A DNA stretch of 64,000 bases from the NCBI GenBank assembly GCA_003133385.1, contig PKXF01000008.1, positions 118,075 through 182,074 on the forward strand, written 5' to 3'. The position numbers and the translations under genes are program-made. The notes beneath the pieces were generated by a model. It saw only the letters and a program-made list of their open reading frames with translations, was not told the origin of the DNA and did no database searches. Positions 1-6,725 of the stretch are shown in pieces. The stretch's first letter is position 1, and each line of letters opens with the position of its first letter. Source of the DNA: Candidatus Saccharimonadota bacterium (GTDB lineage Bacteria > Patescibacteriota > Saccharimonadia > Saccharimonadales > UBA4665).

Positions 1-58
1 TAAGACTCCCAAATGGGAGTAACGAAACTCGATGAAGGTATTGGACGACCCGGGACAT
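1..58 (-). CDS. Start of a divergent gene, cut by the left edge
   Basis: A reading frame begins with ATG on the minus strand (complement of 56-58) and stays open for 19 codons to the left edge. Support comes mainly from the promoter just upstream (-10 at 69-74, -35 at 92-97, 17 bp spacer), which would start RNA about four bases before the ATG. The visible residues (MSRVVQYLHR...) match no family I recognise and do not look like the N terminus of ArgG, the arginine step missing from this window. It could be a gene or a short leader peptide. The hairpin at 5-20 (ACTCCC/GGGAGT) lies inside it. Confidence 0.35.
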   Translation of the reverse strand, partial: MSRVVQYLHRVSLLPFGSL

Positions 59-68
59 GTAAGCCCTG

Positions 69-97
69 ATTATAGCTTCGTTATAGAAGCGGGGCAA
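69..97 (-). promoter_or_regulatory. Divergent sigma-70-type promoter
   Basis: On the minus strand TTGCCC (92-97) and a perfect TATAAT (69-74) are separated by 17 bp. The predicted start lies near position 62, four bases before the ATG of the partial minus-strand frame. Confidence 0.6.
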
Positions 98-116
98 GCT
101 GGCTACCCGCAACAGC

Positions 117-145
117 TTGCATATTTGCTTAGAAGGTAGTATTAT
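117..145 (+). promoter_or_regulatory. Promoter of the arginine operon leader
   Basis: TTGCAT (117-122), a 17 bp spacer and TATTAT (140-145) form a plausible housekeeping promoter. RNA would begin near 152, only about four bases before the leader peptide ATG at 156, so the leader would be read from a nearly leaderless transcript. The purine stretch at 131-136 is upstream of that start and cannot act as a ribosome site on this RNA. Confidence 0.6.
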
Positions 146-155
146 ACACACCGTT

Positions 156-224
156 ATGAACAATCAGACTTCGATTATTATCGTTCGCCGCAGCTCACGT
201 ATATCCGGGAGTTGTCCTTCGTAA
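156..224 (+). CDS. argL: Arginine leader peptide, 22 residues
   Basis: A 22-codon ORF (ATG 156-158, TAA 222-224) carries the segment VRRSSR, with Arg codons at 186-188, 189-191 and 198-200. It overlaps the pairing segments of the attenuator that follows, as in the trp and his leaders of enterobacteria. When charged tRNA-Arg is short, a ribosome should pause at the Arg codons and let transcription continue into argH; when arginine is plentiful, it should reach the stop codon and cover the antiterminator segment at 207-216. The symbol is used here as a descriptive label. No Shine-Dalgarno is expected because the predicted RNA start is too close to the ATG. Confidence 0.75.
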   Translation: MNNQTSIIIVRRSSRISGSCPS

Positions 225-258
225 TTCTTTGAAAAAATCAAGGCTCCAGACAGCTCCC
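190..258 (+). promoter_or_regulatory. Attenuator pairing region (pause and antiterminator stems)
   Basis: Segment 2 (207-216, GGGAGTTGTC) pairs over 10 bp, with one G-U, with segment 3 (249-258, GACAGCTCCC) to form an antiterminator. Segment 2 can instead pair with segment 1 (190-196, GCAGCTC), which lies within the Arg codons of the leader peptide; segments 1 and 3 share the word CAGCTC. Segment 3 also forms the 5' arm of the terminator at 252-277, so antiterminator and terminator exclude each other. The geometry is that of ribosome-mediated attenuation. Confidence 0.75.
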
Positions 259-282
259 ATTGGTACAACAGGGAGCTTTTTT
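252..282 (+). terminator. Intrinsic terminator of the arginine attenuator
   Basis: AGCTCCC (252-258) pairs with GGGAGCT (271-277), with a small inner TTG/CAA stem in the loop, and is followed by a T run (277-282). It stands between the leader peptide and argH and shares its 5' arm with the antiterminator. Confidence 0.8.
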
Positions 283-289
283 AATACCA

Positions 290-311
290 AAAGCCTGAGG
301 TTCAGGCTTTT
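290..311 (+). terminator. Second hairpin with short T run before argH
   Basis: AAAGCCTGA (290-298) pairs with TCAGGCTTT (302-310), followed by one more T. It sits six bases before the argH ribosome site (GGAG at 317-320). It may be a back-up terminator or a 5' stabilising hairpin once read-through occurs. The T run overlaps the stem, so termination strength is uncertain. Confidence 0.45.
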
Positions 312-329
312 AGACTGGAGAATATAACT

Positions 330-1517
330 ATGAGTACAAAACTCTGGCAACCCGCCACTTTAAGCAATTTACATCCGCTGATTGAGTCCTACACTGTCGG
401 TTCTGACAAGCAAGCTGACCAGCAGCTATTGGGCTATGACATCATAGCTACTAAGGCTCATGTCGCGATGCTACACGCCATTGGGATTTTAACCAAAACC
501 GAACTGAAGCAATTAACTTCCGCCCTAGATGATTTACATGATCTATGGCTGGACGGCTCATTTATCGTTGGAGAACATGACGAAGACAGCCACAGCGCTA
601 TTGAGGCTTATCTGGTCGATCGTCTCGGCGACGTAGGCAAAAAGGTTCATAGCGGCCGTAGCCGAAATGACCAATGCCTGGTCATGGTTCGGCTCTATCT
701 TAAAGACACGCTGGAGCAGCTGACTGCTCTAGCAATGCAGGTGGCATCTTCATACGCCAAGGCTGCCAAGGCGTCCGGCGATACGCCAATGCCTGGCTAT
801 ACCCATATGCAAAAGGCCATGCCGACTAGTGTCAGTACCTGGCTTGATTCATTCGCTGCCGGCTTTAGCGATATGAGCGACCTCCTAGTAGCAACTCGCA
901 ACATTATTGACCAAAACCCACTTGGCTCAGCGGCCGGGTTTGGCGTTTCGTTGCCACTTGATAGACAGCATACGACTAAGAGCCTTGGCTTTAAGAAGCT
1001 GCAAAGCAATCCAATGTACTGTGGTCTATCGAGAGGACTTTTTGAGCTTATGGCCGTACAAGCCTTAAACCCGATCATGGCTCTGGCCGGCAAGTTTGCT
1101 CAGGACATGTTGCTGTTTACAACCCAAGAGTTTAACTTTTTCAGCCTGCCGGACAATTTGACTACCGGCTCGTCAATCATGCCTCACAAACATAACTATG
1201 ACCTCTTCGAGATTATGAGAGGCCAGGCCAATGCTTTCGGCGGCTACATCCAACAGCTGCAAGCCGTAGTCAGCGGTACAGGCAGCGGCTATAACAGGGA
1301 CATACAATTGACCAAAGCTATACTGCTAGCTTCTATGGAAACCGCTAAAAGCACCTTAGAAGTCCTATTACTAGCCGTACCACAGATCCAGTTGCACCAC
1401 GAGGTGCTATATGCGGCGATGACTGATGAAATGCAGAGTGTTAGCAAGGTCAATAAGCTTGTCGAACAGGGCATGCCCTTTAGGGATGCCTACGGCTTGG
1501 TCAAAAGCCAGCTGTAA
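330..1517 (+). CDS. argH: Argininosuccinate lyase, C-terminally short
   Basis: Catalyses the last step of arginine synthesis, splitting argininosuccinate to arginine and fumarate. The 395-residue protein carries the family motifs HSGRSRNDQ (about residues 107-115), the PGYTHMQ segment and the signature GSSIMPHKHN. The MPHK form and overall sequence resemble ArgH proteins I know from Bacteroidota more than those of proteobacteria. It ends shortly after PFRDAY, whereas ArgH usually continues for another 40-70 residues. The catalytic core is intact, so it may be a natural short form. GGAG lies 9 bp before the ATG. It is the first structural gene behind the attenuator. Confidence 0.92.
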   Translation: MSTKLWQPATLSNLHPLIESYTVGSDKQADQQLLGYDIIATKAHVAMLHAIGILTKTELKQLTSALDDLHDLWLDGSFIVGEHDEDSHSAIEAYLVDRLGDVGKKVHSGRSRNDQCLVMVRLYLKDTLEQLTALAMQVASSYAKAAKASGDTPMPGYTHMQKAMPTSVSTWLDSFAAGFSDMSDLLVATRNIIDQNPLGSAAGFGVSLPLDRQHTTKSLGFKKLQSNPMYCGLSRGLFELMAVQALNPIMALAGKFAQDMLLFTTQEFNFFSLPDNLTTGSSIMPHKHNYDLFEIMRGQANAFGGYIQQLQAVVSGTGSGYNRDIQLTKAILLASMETAKSTLEVLLLAVPQIQLHHEVLYAAMTDEMQSVSKVNKLVEQGMPFRDAYGLVKSQL

Positions 1518-1531
1518 TATCGGTGTACAGG

Positions 1532-1561
1532 TTGACAAGAGTAGGCCGGATATACTACAAT
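1532..1561 (+). promoter_or_regulatory. Internal promoter before argF
   Basis: A perfect TTGACA (1532-1537), an 18 bp spacer and TACAAT (1556-1561) lie in the 156 bp gap after argH. This suggests argF to argC can also be transcribed without passing the attenuator. Confidence 0.6.
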
Positions 1562-1574
1562 TTTTGAAATATAT

Positions 1575-1664
1575 ATGAATATTTTTAAAAAAGTGTACAA
1601 ATTACCATCCAAAACAACACGTTTTGAAAAAATAACGCTTAAAATACTAGAAAATGACTCATAA
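1575..1664 (+). CDS. Possible 29-residue upstream ORF before argF
   Basis: ATG 1575-1577 opens a 29-codon frame ending at TAA 1662-1664, 9 bp before the argF ATG and overlapping the edge of its ribosome site. It begins 13 bp after the -10 box of the internal promoter. The product would be Lys-rich (begins MNIFKKVYK) with a single Arg codon, so it is not an obvious arginine sensor. The only local hairpin (CAAAAC/GTTTTG near 1609-1626) lacks a T run. It may be a coupling ORF or chance. Confidence 0.3.
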   Translation: MNIFKKVYKLPSKTTRFEKITLKILENDS

Positions 1665-1673
1665 AGGAGCTAT

Positions 1674-2576
1674 ATGAACAGCCTTCTCTCGATTTCTGAC
1701 TTATCTGCCGACCAAATCAAGCAGTTGGTGGACAAAGCAATTGCCCTGAAAGCGGAAATCAAGAACAAAGGCGGGCACGATAAACTGCCGTTAAAGAATA
1801 AAAGCATGGCCATGATTTTCGACAAATCCAGCCTAAGGACCCGGCTGTCATTTGAAATCGGAATGACCCAGCTGGGCGGCCACGCCGTTTACTTGGCGCC
1901 CGACGATATAAAGTTAGGCAAGCGGGAGACCGTTCACGACACCGCCAAAGTTATCAGTAGCATGGCGGATATTATCATCGCCCGGGTTACTTCCCACGAG
2001 GATGTCAGCGATCTTGCACGCTACTCTACGGTCCCTGTAATTAACGCTATGACCGATGTCGAGCACCCCTGCCAGGTATTGGCAGACCTTATGACCATTT
2101 ATGAAAAATTCGGCACACTTACAGGCCTAAAGCTTGCCTATTTAGGTGACGCCGATGCTAACGTTATTTACTCAATTGCCTTGGCTGCCGAGATACTTAA
2201 CTTAGAGCTCGCCATCGCCGCGCCTAAAGGTTACGAAATGGCCCCAGCAGCTAGGAAGCAGGCGCCAAGCGTTAAGCATTACAACGACCCAGCTAAAGCC
2301 GTTAAGGGTGCACATGTAGTTATTACCGACACCTGGGTTAGCATGGGCAAAGAAGCTGAAAGCCAAGAGCGACTAAAGAAGCTAATGCCGTTCCAAGTCA
2401 CAACCGATCTTATGGCTAAGGCCGATCCAAAGGCGATATTTTTACACTGCTTACCGGCTTACCGCGGTAAAGAAATGACCACCGAAGTCATAGACGGGCC
2501 CCAGTCAGCCGCTTTTGAAGAAGCTGAAAACCGGCTGCACATGCAAAAAGCTGTGGTCCTGGAGCTTTTAACATGA
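1674..2576 (+). CDS. argF: Ornithine carbamoyltransferase
   Basis: Transfers the carbamoyl group of carbamoyl phosphate to ornithine, giving citrulline. The 300-residue protein has the carbamoyl-phosphate motif in the form SSLRTRLSFE (about residues 53-62), HPCQVLAD (about 140-147) and the ornithine-side HCLPAYRG near the C terminus, so all active-site blocks are present and length is normal. AAAGGAGC lies just upstream of the ATG. Its stop codon overlaps the argJ ATG (ATGA). No carAB is in the window, so the carbamoyl phosphate source must be elsewhere or external. Confidence 0.95.
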   Translation: MNSLLSISDLSADQIKQLVDKAIALKAEIKNKGGHDKLPLKNKSMAMIFDKSSLRTRLSFEIGMTQLGGHAVYLAPDDIKLGKRETVHDTAKVISSMADIIIARVTSHEDVSDLARYSTVPVINAMTDVEHPCQVLADLMTIYEKFGTLTGLKLAYLGDADANVIYSIALAAEILNLELAIAAPKGYEMAPAARKQAPSVKHYNDPAKAVKGAHVVITDTWVSMGKEAESQERLKKLMPFQVTTDLMAKADPKAIFLHCLPAYRGKEMTTEVIDGPQSAAFEEAENRLHMQKAVVLELLT

Positions 2577-3739
2577 AGCGCCTAAGTGGCGGCTTCAGTA
2601 ATATAGCTGGCTTTTCCACGCTTGGTAAGCACATTGGTATAAAACATAGTGGCAAGGATTTTGCTGTACTATTCTGCGACAAAGTCTGCACGGCTGCGGC
2701 CGTATACACCAGTAATCAAATCCAAGGTGCGCCAATAATAGTTGATAAACAGCACCTTGCCAATAATATGGCCCAGGCTGTCGTCGTAAATAGTGGTAAC
2801 GCCAACGTAGCCACTGGCGAACAAGGTATAAAAAACGCTGAGGAAACCGCTGCAATAGCGGCAGCCGAACTCGGCATCAAGGCCGATGACGTACTTGTGT
2901 GCTCAACAGGTGTTATTGGTCCTCAACTGCCGATGGAAAAAATTAGAGATGGCGTTAAGGGTATAAAACAGGACTTAGGCACTAGCGATGATTTCGCAGA
3001 GGCCATATTAACGACTGATACCCGGAAGAAAGAAATTTGTGTAACCGCTGACGGTTTCACGATTGCCGGTTGCGCCAAAGGCTCGGGCATGATCGCGCCG
3101 GACATGGCCACAATGCTGGCATTTATCGCTACAGACGCCGATATTGCCGGTCCTGAGCTTACCAAACTATTGAAAAGCTGCGTAGCATCATCGTTCAATA
3201 TGATGAGCGTTGACATGGACACCTCAACTTCCGATACAGTTATTGTGTTAGCAAGCGGCGCTATGAGCGTCGATATTGAACAATTCCAAGAAGCTTTGCT
3301 ATATGTCTGCCAGGAACTTGCTAAAATGATTGCCCGTGATGGCGAAGGCGCGACCAAGCTTATAACCTGCGAAACCCGCGGCGCATCCAGTCAAAGCGAT
3401 GCTAAGAAAGTTGCCAAATCGATCATAAACTCCAACCTGGTTAAGACTGCTATCTATGGCAATGACCCCAACTGGGGCCGCCTGATGATGGCTCTTGGTA
3501 ATAGCCAAGCCGAGAAAATTGAACAGGATAAGATACAGATATGGATTAACCAAACGTCAATTGTGGACGGTGGCAAGGCGGCTGCTGACTATGACACCAA
3601 AAAGCTAAGCACTATACTAAGCTCCAGTCAGGAAATAGCAATCACGATTGATCTAAACCTGGGAAACTACGCTGCCGAAGCCTACGGTTGCGATATGAGC
3701 GAAGACTATATAAAAATAAATGCTGAGTATACGACTTGA
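2573..3739 (+). CDS. argJ: Glutamate N-acetyltransferase / ornithine acetyltransferase
   Basis: Recycles the acetyl group from N-acetylornithine to glutamate, allowing the cyclic arginine pathway. The 388-residue precursor has the autocleavage motif KGSGMIAPDMATM, where Thr180 should become the N-terminal nucleophile of the beta subunit. With ArgJ present, argE is not needed and argA may not be; neither is in the window. Overlaps argF at its start. Whether it is monofunctional or bifunctional cannot be told from sequence alone. Confidence 0.95.
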   Translation: MKRLSGGFSNIAGFSTLGKHIGIKHSGKDFAVLFCDKVCTAAAVYTSNQIQGAPIIVDKQHLANNMAQAVVVNSGNANVATGEQGIKNAEETAAIAAAELGIKADDVLVCSTGVIGPQLPMEKIRDGVKGIKQDLGTSDDFAEAILTTDTRKKEICVTADGFTIAGCAKGSGMIAPDMATMLAFIATDADIAGPELTKLLKSCVASSFNMMSVDMDTSTSDTVIVLASGAMSVDIEQFQEALLYVCQELAKMIARDGEGATKLITCETRGASSQSDAKKVAKSIINSNLVKTAIYGNDPNWGRLMMALGNSQAEKIEQDKIQIWINQTSIVDGGKAAADYDTKKLSTILSSSQEIAITIDLNLGNYAAEAYGCDMSEDYIKINAEYTT

Positions 3740-3744
3740 AAAAT

Positions 3745-4578
3745 ATGAACGAAGCCGCCACAAAAGCCGAACTCCTACTCCAAGCACTCAAATACATTAA
3801 GAAATTTGAGGGCAAGATCATTGTTATCAAGTACGGCGGCAACGCTATGGAAAATGAGGAGCTTCAATCATCGGTGTTCCAAGACATTAGTATGCTGTCA
3901 CGGCTCGGCTTGCAAATAGTTGTTGTGCACGGCGGCGGTCCTAAAATTGACGCCGAACTTGCCAAGCGCGGCATTAAAAAGAAAACTGTTCATGGCCTGC
4001 GGGTTACTGACGATGAAACCCTAAAGGTGGTCGTCAAAACACTGAAGTCCGTCAACAAGGATTGCGTTGAGGGCCTTAAAAAAGTTGGTGTCAGGGCCAG
4101 GGATTATACGTCTGGCATGTTCCTTACCGAGGCTAAGGACGCTCCCGGCCTAGGCCATGTCGGCGAGATTATAAAGGTTGATTCAATGTCGCTACTCAGA
4201 CCGCTAGCCTATGGTATCGTCCCGGTTATATCTTGCATGGGCAAAGATGCTGGGGGACAGATCCATAACATTAATGGCGATACGGCTGCTACAAAGCTTG
4301 CCGAAGCCCTCAAGGCCGAGAAACTAACCATACTGACAAATATTAACGGCGTGCTGGACTCGAAAGGCAAACGTATTTCGCATTTGAGCGTTAAAGATAT
4401 TCCTAGGTATATTGAAAATGGCGTGATTCACGGCGGTATGATTCCAAAAGTCCGGGCATGTGCCGATGCCGTCACCCATGGCGTGAAAAAAGCCCACTTG
4501 CTGGACGGCACCGTACCGCGGGCCCTGCTACTGGAAATATTTACAGCCGGCGGTATCGGAACGGAGATTGTGAAATGA
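3745..4578 (+). CDS. argB: Acetylglutamate kinase
   Basis: Phosphorylates N-acetylglutamate in the second step of the pathway. The motif IVIKYGGNAM near the N terminus, the VVHGGGPKI loop and the downstream INGDTAAT and HGGMIPKV segments mark the amino-acid kinase fold of NAGK. The ATG at 3745 gives 277 residues. A TTG at 3736 would add three codons and overlap the argJ stop, like other junctions in this operon, so the start is uncertain by three codons. The N-terminal stretch of about 28 residues before KYGG resembles the helix of arginine-sensitive hexameric NAGKs, which hints at feedback inhibition (inference). Confidence 0.93.
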   Translation: MNEAATKAELLLQALKYIKKFEGKIIVIKYGGNAMENEELQSSVFQDISMLSRLGLQIVVVHGGGPKIDAELAKRGIKKKTVHGLRVTDDETLKVVVKTLKSVNKDCVEGLKKVGVRARDYTSGMFLTEAKDAPGLGHVGEIIKVDSMSLLRPLAYGIVPVISCMGKDAGGQIHNINGDTAATKLAEALKAEKLTILTNINGVLDSKGKRISHLSVKDIPRYIENGVIHGGMIPKVRACADAVTHGVKKAHLLDGTVPRALLLEIFTAGGIGTEIVK

Positions 4579-5732
4579 GTGATGACCTGAAACTACTCGA
4601 TAGTACCCATATAATGCCAACTTACCCGCGACAGGACCTCATACTGGAGAAGGGAAGCGGCTGCTACGTTTTTGACAGTGACGGCAATAAATACCTAGAC
4701 TTTTTTGGCGGTCTTGCTACCTGCAGCGTCGGTCATGCCAATCCCGAGGTAACCAAAGCTATAGCTGACCAGGCAAAAAAATTAATCAGCGTCTCCAATC
4801 TCTACTACACAGAACCACAAATCCGTCTGGCCAAAAAACTGTCTGATCTGTCTGGGCTCAAGAAGGTATTTTTCTCCCACAGCGGCGCCGATGCTAACGA
4901 AGCAGCTATTAAGCTAGCTAAAAAAGTTACCGGCAAGCAAGAATTCATAGCTTTTAGCGGTGCGTTTCATGGCCGTACAACAGGTAGTCTGGCCCTAACT
5001 TGGAACCAAAAAATTAAAGAGCCGTTTTTGCCTCTGGCGCCAGCAGCTAAATTTGCTACCTATAATGACACTGCCAGCCTGGAGTCACTTATAAACGACA
5101 ATACGGCTGCAGTTATTGTCGAGCCAATCCAAGGTGAGGCCGGGGTTGTAGTACCGGATAAAAACTTTCTAAGTGAAGTACGAAAAATATGTACCTTGCG
5201 CGGCATACTGATGATAGTTGATGAAGTACAAACCGGCATCGGCCGGACCGGTACGTTTTTTGCCTATAGTCGCAGTAATATAAAGCCTGATATAGTCACC
5301 ATCGCCAAAGGCTTGGCTAACGGTGTACCAATCGGAGCATGCTTATCCGATTACAATCTTGAGTTAGGCGAGCATGGGTCAACGCTTGGAGGCAATAGCC
5401 TGTCATGTGCTGCGGCCAACGCCACGATTGATTACATTGAGAAAAATAACCTAATGAGCAACGCCGAGGGTGTCGGCAACTACTTAATGGACCGATTACG
5501 TGCATTGCAAGAAAGCACCCCCCTAATTAAGGACGTTCGCGGCCAAGGCCTGATGATTGGTATCGTGCTCCAAAAACCCGAAGCAGCCAAGATCGTTAAA
5601 TTAACTTTGTCTGACGGTCTGCTATGTAATAATGCTGCTCCTAACGTGGTTCGGCTTCTGCCGCCGCTGATTGCTACAAAAGAGCAGGCCGATGAGTGCT
5701 TGAGGATATTAAGTAAGGCGATGCAGCCGTGA
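4575..5732 (+). CDS. argD: Acetylornithine aminotransferase
   Basis: PLP-dependent class III aminotransferase converting N-acetylglutamate semialdehyde to N-acetylornithine. The 385-residue protein has the phosphate-binding SGADANEAAIK, the VDEVQTGIGRTG segment and the Schiff-base lysine in IAKGLANG (Lys245). The frame is open further upstream, but the ATG at 4575, overlapping the argB stop (ATGA), is the sensible start because the extra residues merely read through argB. The GTG of argC overlaps its end. Confidence 0.94.
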   Translation: MSDDLKLLDSTHIMPTYPRQDLILEKGSGCYVFDSDGNKYLDFFGGLATCSVGHANPEVTKAIADQAKKLISVSNLYYTEPQIRLAKKLSDLSGLKKVFFSHSGADANEAAIKLAKKVTGKQEFIAFSGAFHGRTTGSLALTWNQKIKEPFLPLAPAAKFATYNDTASLESLINDNTAAVIVEPIQGEAGVVVPDKNFLSEVRKICTLRGILMIVDEVQTGIGRTGTFFAYSRSNIKPDIVTIAKGLANGVPIGACLSDYNLELGEHGSTLGGNSLSCAAANATIDYIEKNNLMSNAEGVGNYLMDRLRALQESTPLIKDVRGQGLMIGIVLQKPEAAKIVKLTLSDGLLCNNAAPNVVRLLPPLIATKEQADECLRILSKAMQP

Positions 5733-6706
5733 AATCCGTAGGTATAATCGGTGCCAGCGGTTTCACTGGACACGAACTGCTCAAGCTACTAAATGCACAC
5801 GAACTAGTAGATCTTAAAGTTATGAATAGCCGGAACTACGCCGGCAAAAAAGTGAGTAGTTTATATAATGACTTTGAGGGAGATGACGTCTACACAGGTT
5901 ACTCGTTCGATGAGGTTAATGCGTTCAATTTAGACCTTATATTCTTAGCTTTGCCGCATGCTAAATCCATGGATACCATAAAGGAATTAGATACGACTAA
6001 AACCAAACTCATAGACCTGAGCGCCGATTACCGTTTTAAAGACCCTGAGGTGTATGAAAAAATCTACGGCCGGGCTTCGCTAGCGACGGAGCACACTTGG
6101 GTCTACGGTTTGCCTGAGCTGTTTAAGACAGAAATACAAAATGCTAAGGCCGTTGCCAATCCCGGCTGTTACGCCGCAGCTTCAATCCTGGCCGCCTATC
6201 CAATCCAAGATGAGGCAGCCCATATTGTATTTGATTGCAAAAGCGGTTGGTCAGGCGCCGGCCGTGACAGCGACTATGCCAAAAATCCTGGCTTGCTTAA
6301 AGATAATCTTATTGCCTATAAACTCACCAAGCACCGGCATAAATATGAGATTGAACAGTTTGTTAAAACGCCGATCAGTTTTACTCCCCATGTCTTTGAT
6401 ACGTTTGAGGGAATGATGTGTACCGCCCACGTCCTGCTTAAAAATGGTGCTAACAGCGACGAAATTATGAAGCGTTACCAAGATTTTTATAAAGACTCGG
6501 CCTTTACGCGCGTCAGCCAAGCCATACCCGATGTAAGTCAAACCCAAAAAACCAACTATTGCGATATTGGCGGTTTTGAAATAGACGAAAACAACCAATT
6601 GGTTATAGTATCGACGCTAGATAATCTATGGAAGGGAGCTGCCGGACAGGCAGTCCAAAACATGAATCTTATGCTCGGTCTACCGGAAACAGAGGGACTG
6701 ATCTAA
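5729..6706 (+). CDS. argC: N-acetyl-gamma-glutamyl-phosphate reductase
   Basis: NADPH-dependent reduction of N-acetylglutamyl phosphate to the semialdehyde. GASGFTGHELLKLL at the N terminus is the dinucleotide-binding turn, and NPGCYAAA contains the catalytic cysteine (Cys147). Length of 325 residues is normal. It starts at GTG overlapping the argD stop (GTGA). With argJBD this completes glutamate to acetylornithine. Confidence 0.94.
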   Translation: MKSVGIIGASGFTGHELLKLLNAHELVDLKVMNSRNYAGKKVSSLYNDFEGDDVYTGYSFDEVNAFNLDLIFLALPHAKSMDTIKELDTTKTKLIDLSADYRFKDPEVYEKIYGRASLATEHTWVYGLPELFKTEIQNAKAVANPGCYAAASILAAYPIQDEAAHIVFDCKSGWSGAGRDSDYAKNPGLLKDNLIAYKLTKHRHKYEIEQFVKTPISFTPHVFDTFEGMMCTAHVLLKNGANSDEIMKRYQDFYKDSAFTRVSQAIPDVSQTQKTNYCDIGGFEIDENNQLVIVSTLDNLWKGAAGQAVQNMNLMLGLPETEGLI

Positions 6707-6711
6707 TCTGT

Positions 6712-6717
6712 TACACT
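6712..6717 (+). promoter_or_regulatory. Extended -10 box before argS
   Basis: TGTTACACT has the TGn extension plus TACACT (6712-6717), 8 bp before the argS ATG at 6726. It predicts a leaderless or nearly leaderless argS mRNA in addition to read-through from the arg operon. Confidence 0.45.
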
Positions 6718-6725
6718 AGTAGAGC

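Noticed and set aside
200..282. T-box riboswitch in front of argH
   Set aside because: The terminator loop contains TGGTAC, but the T-box antiterminator bulge and specifier stem are not recognisable, and the leader ORF plus competing stems explain the region fully.
4458..4574. Longer N terminus for ArgD
   Set aside because: The extra frame reads through argB and gives an Arg/Cys-rich stretch unlike the family; the ATGA overlap at 4575 is the natural start.
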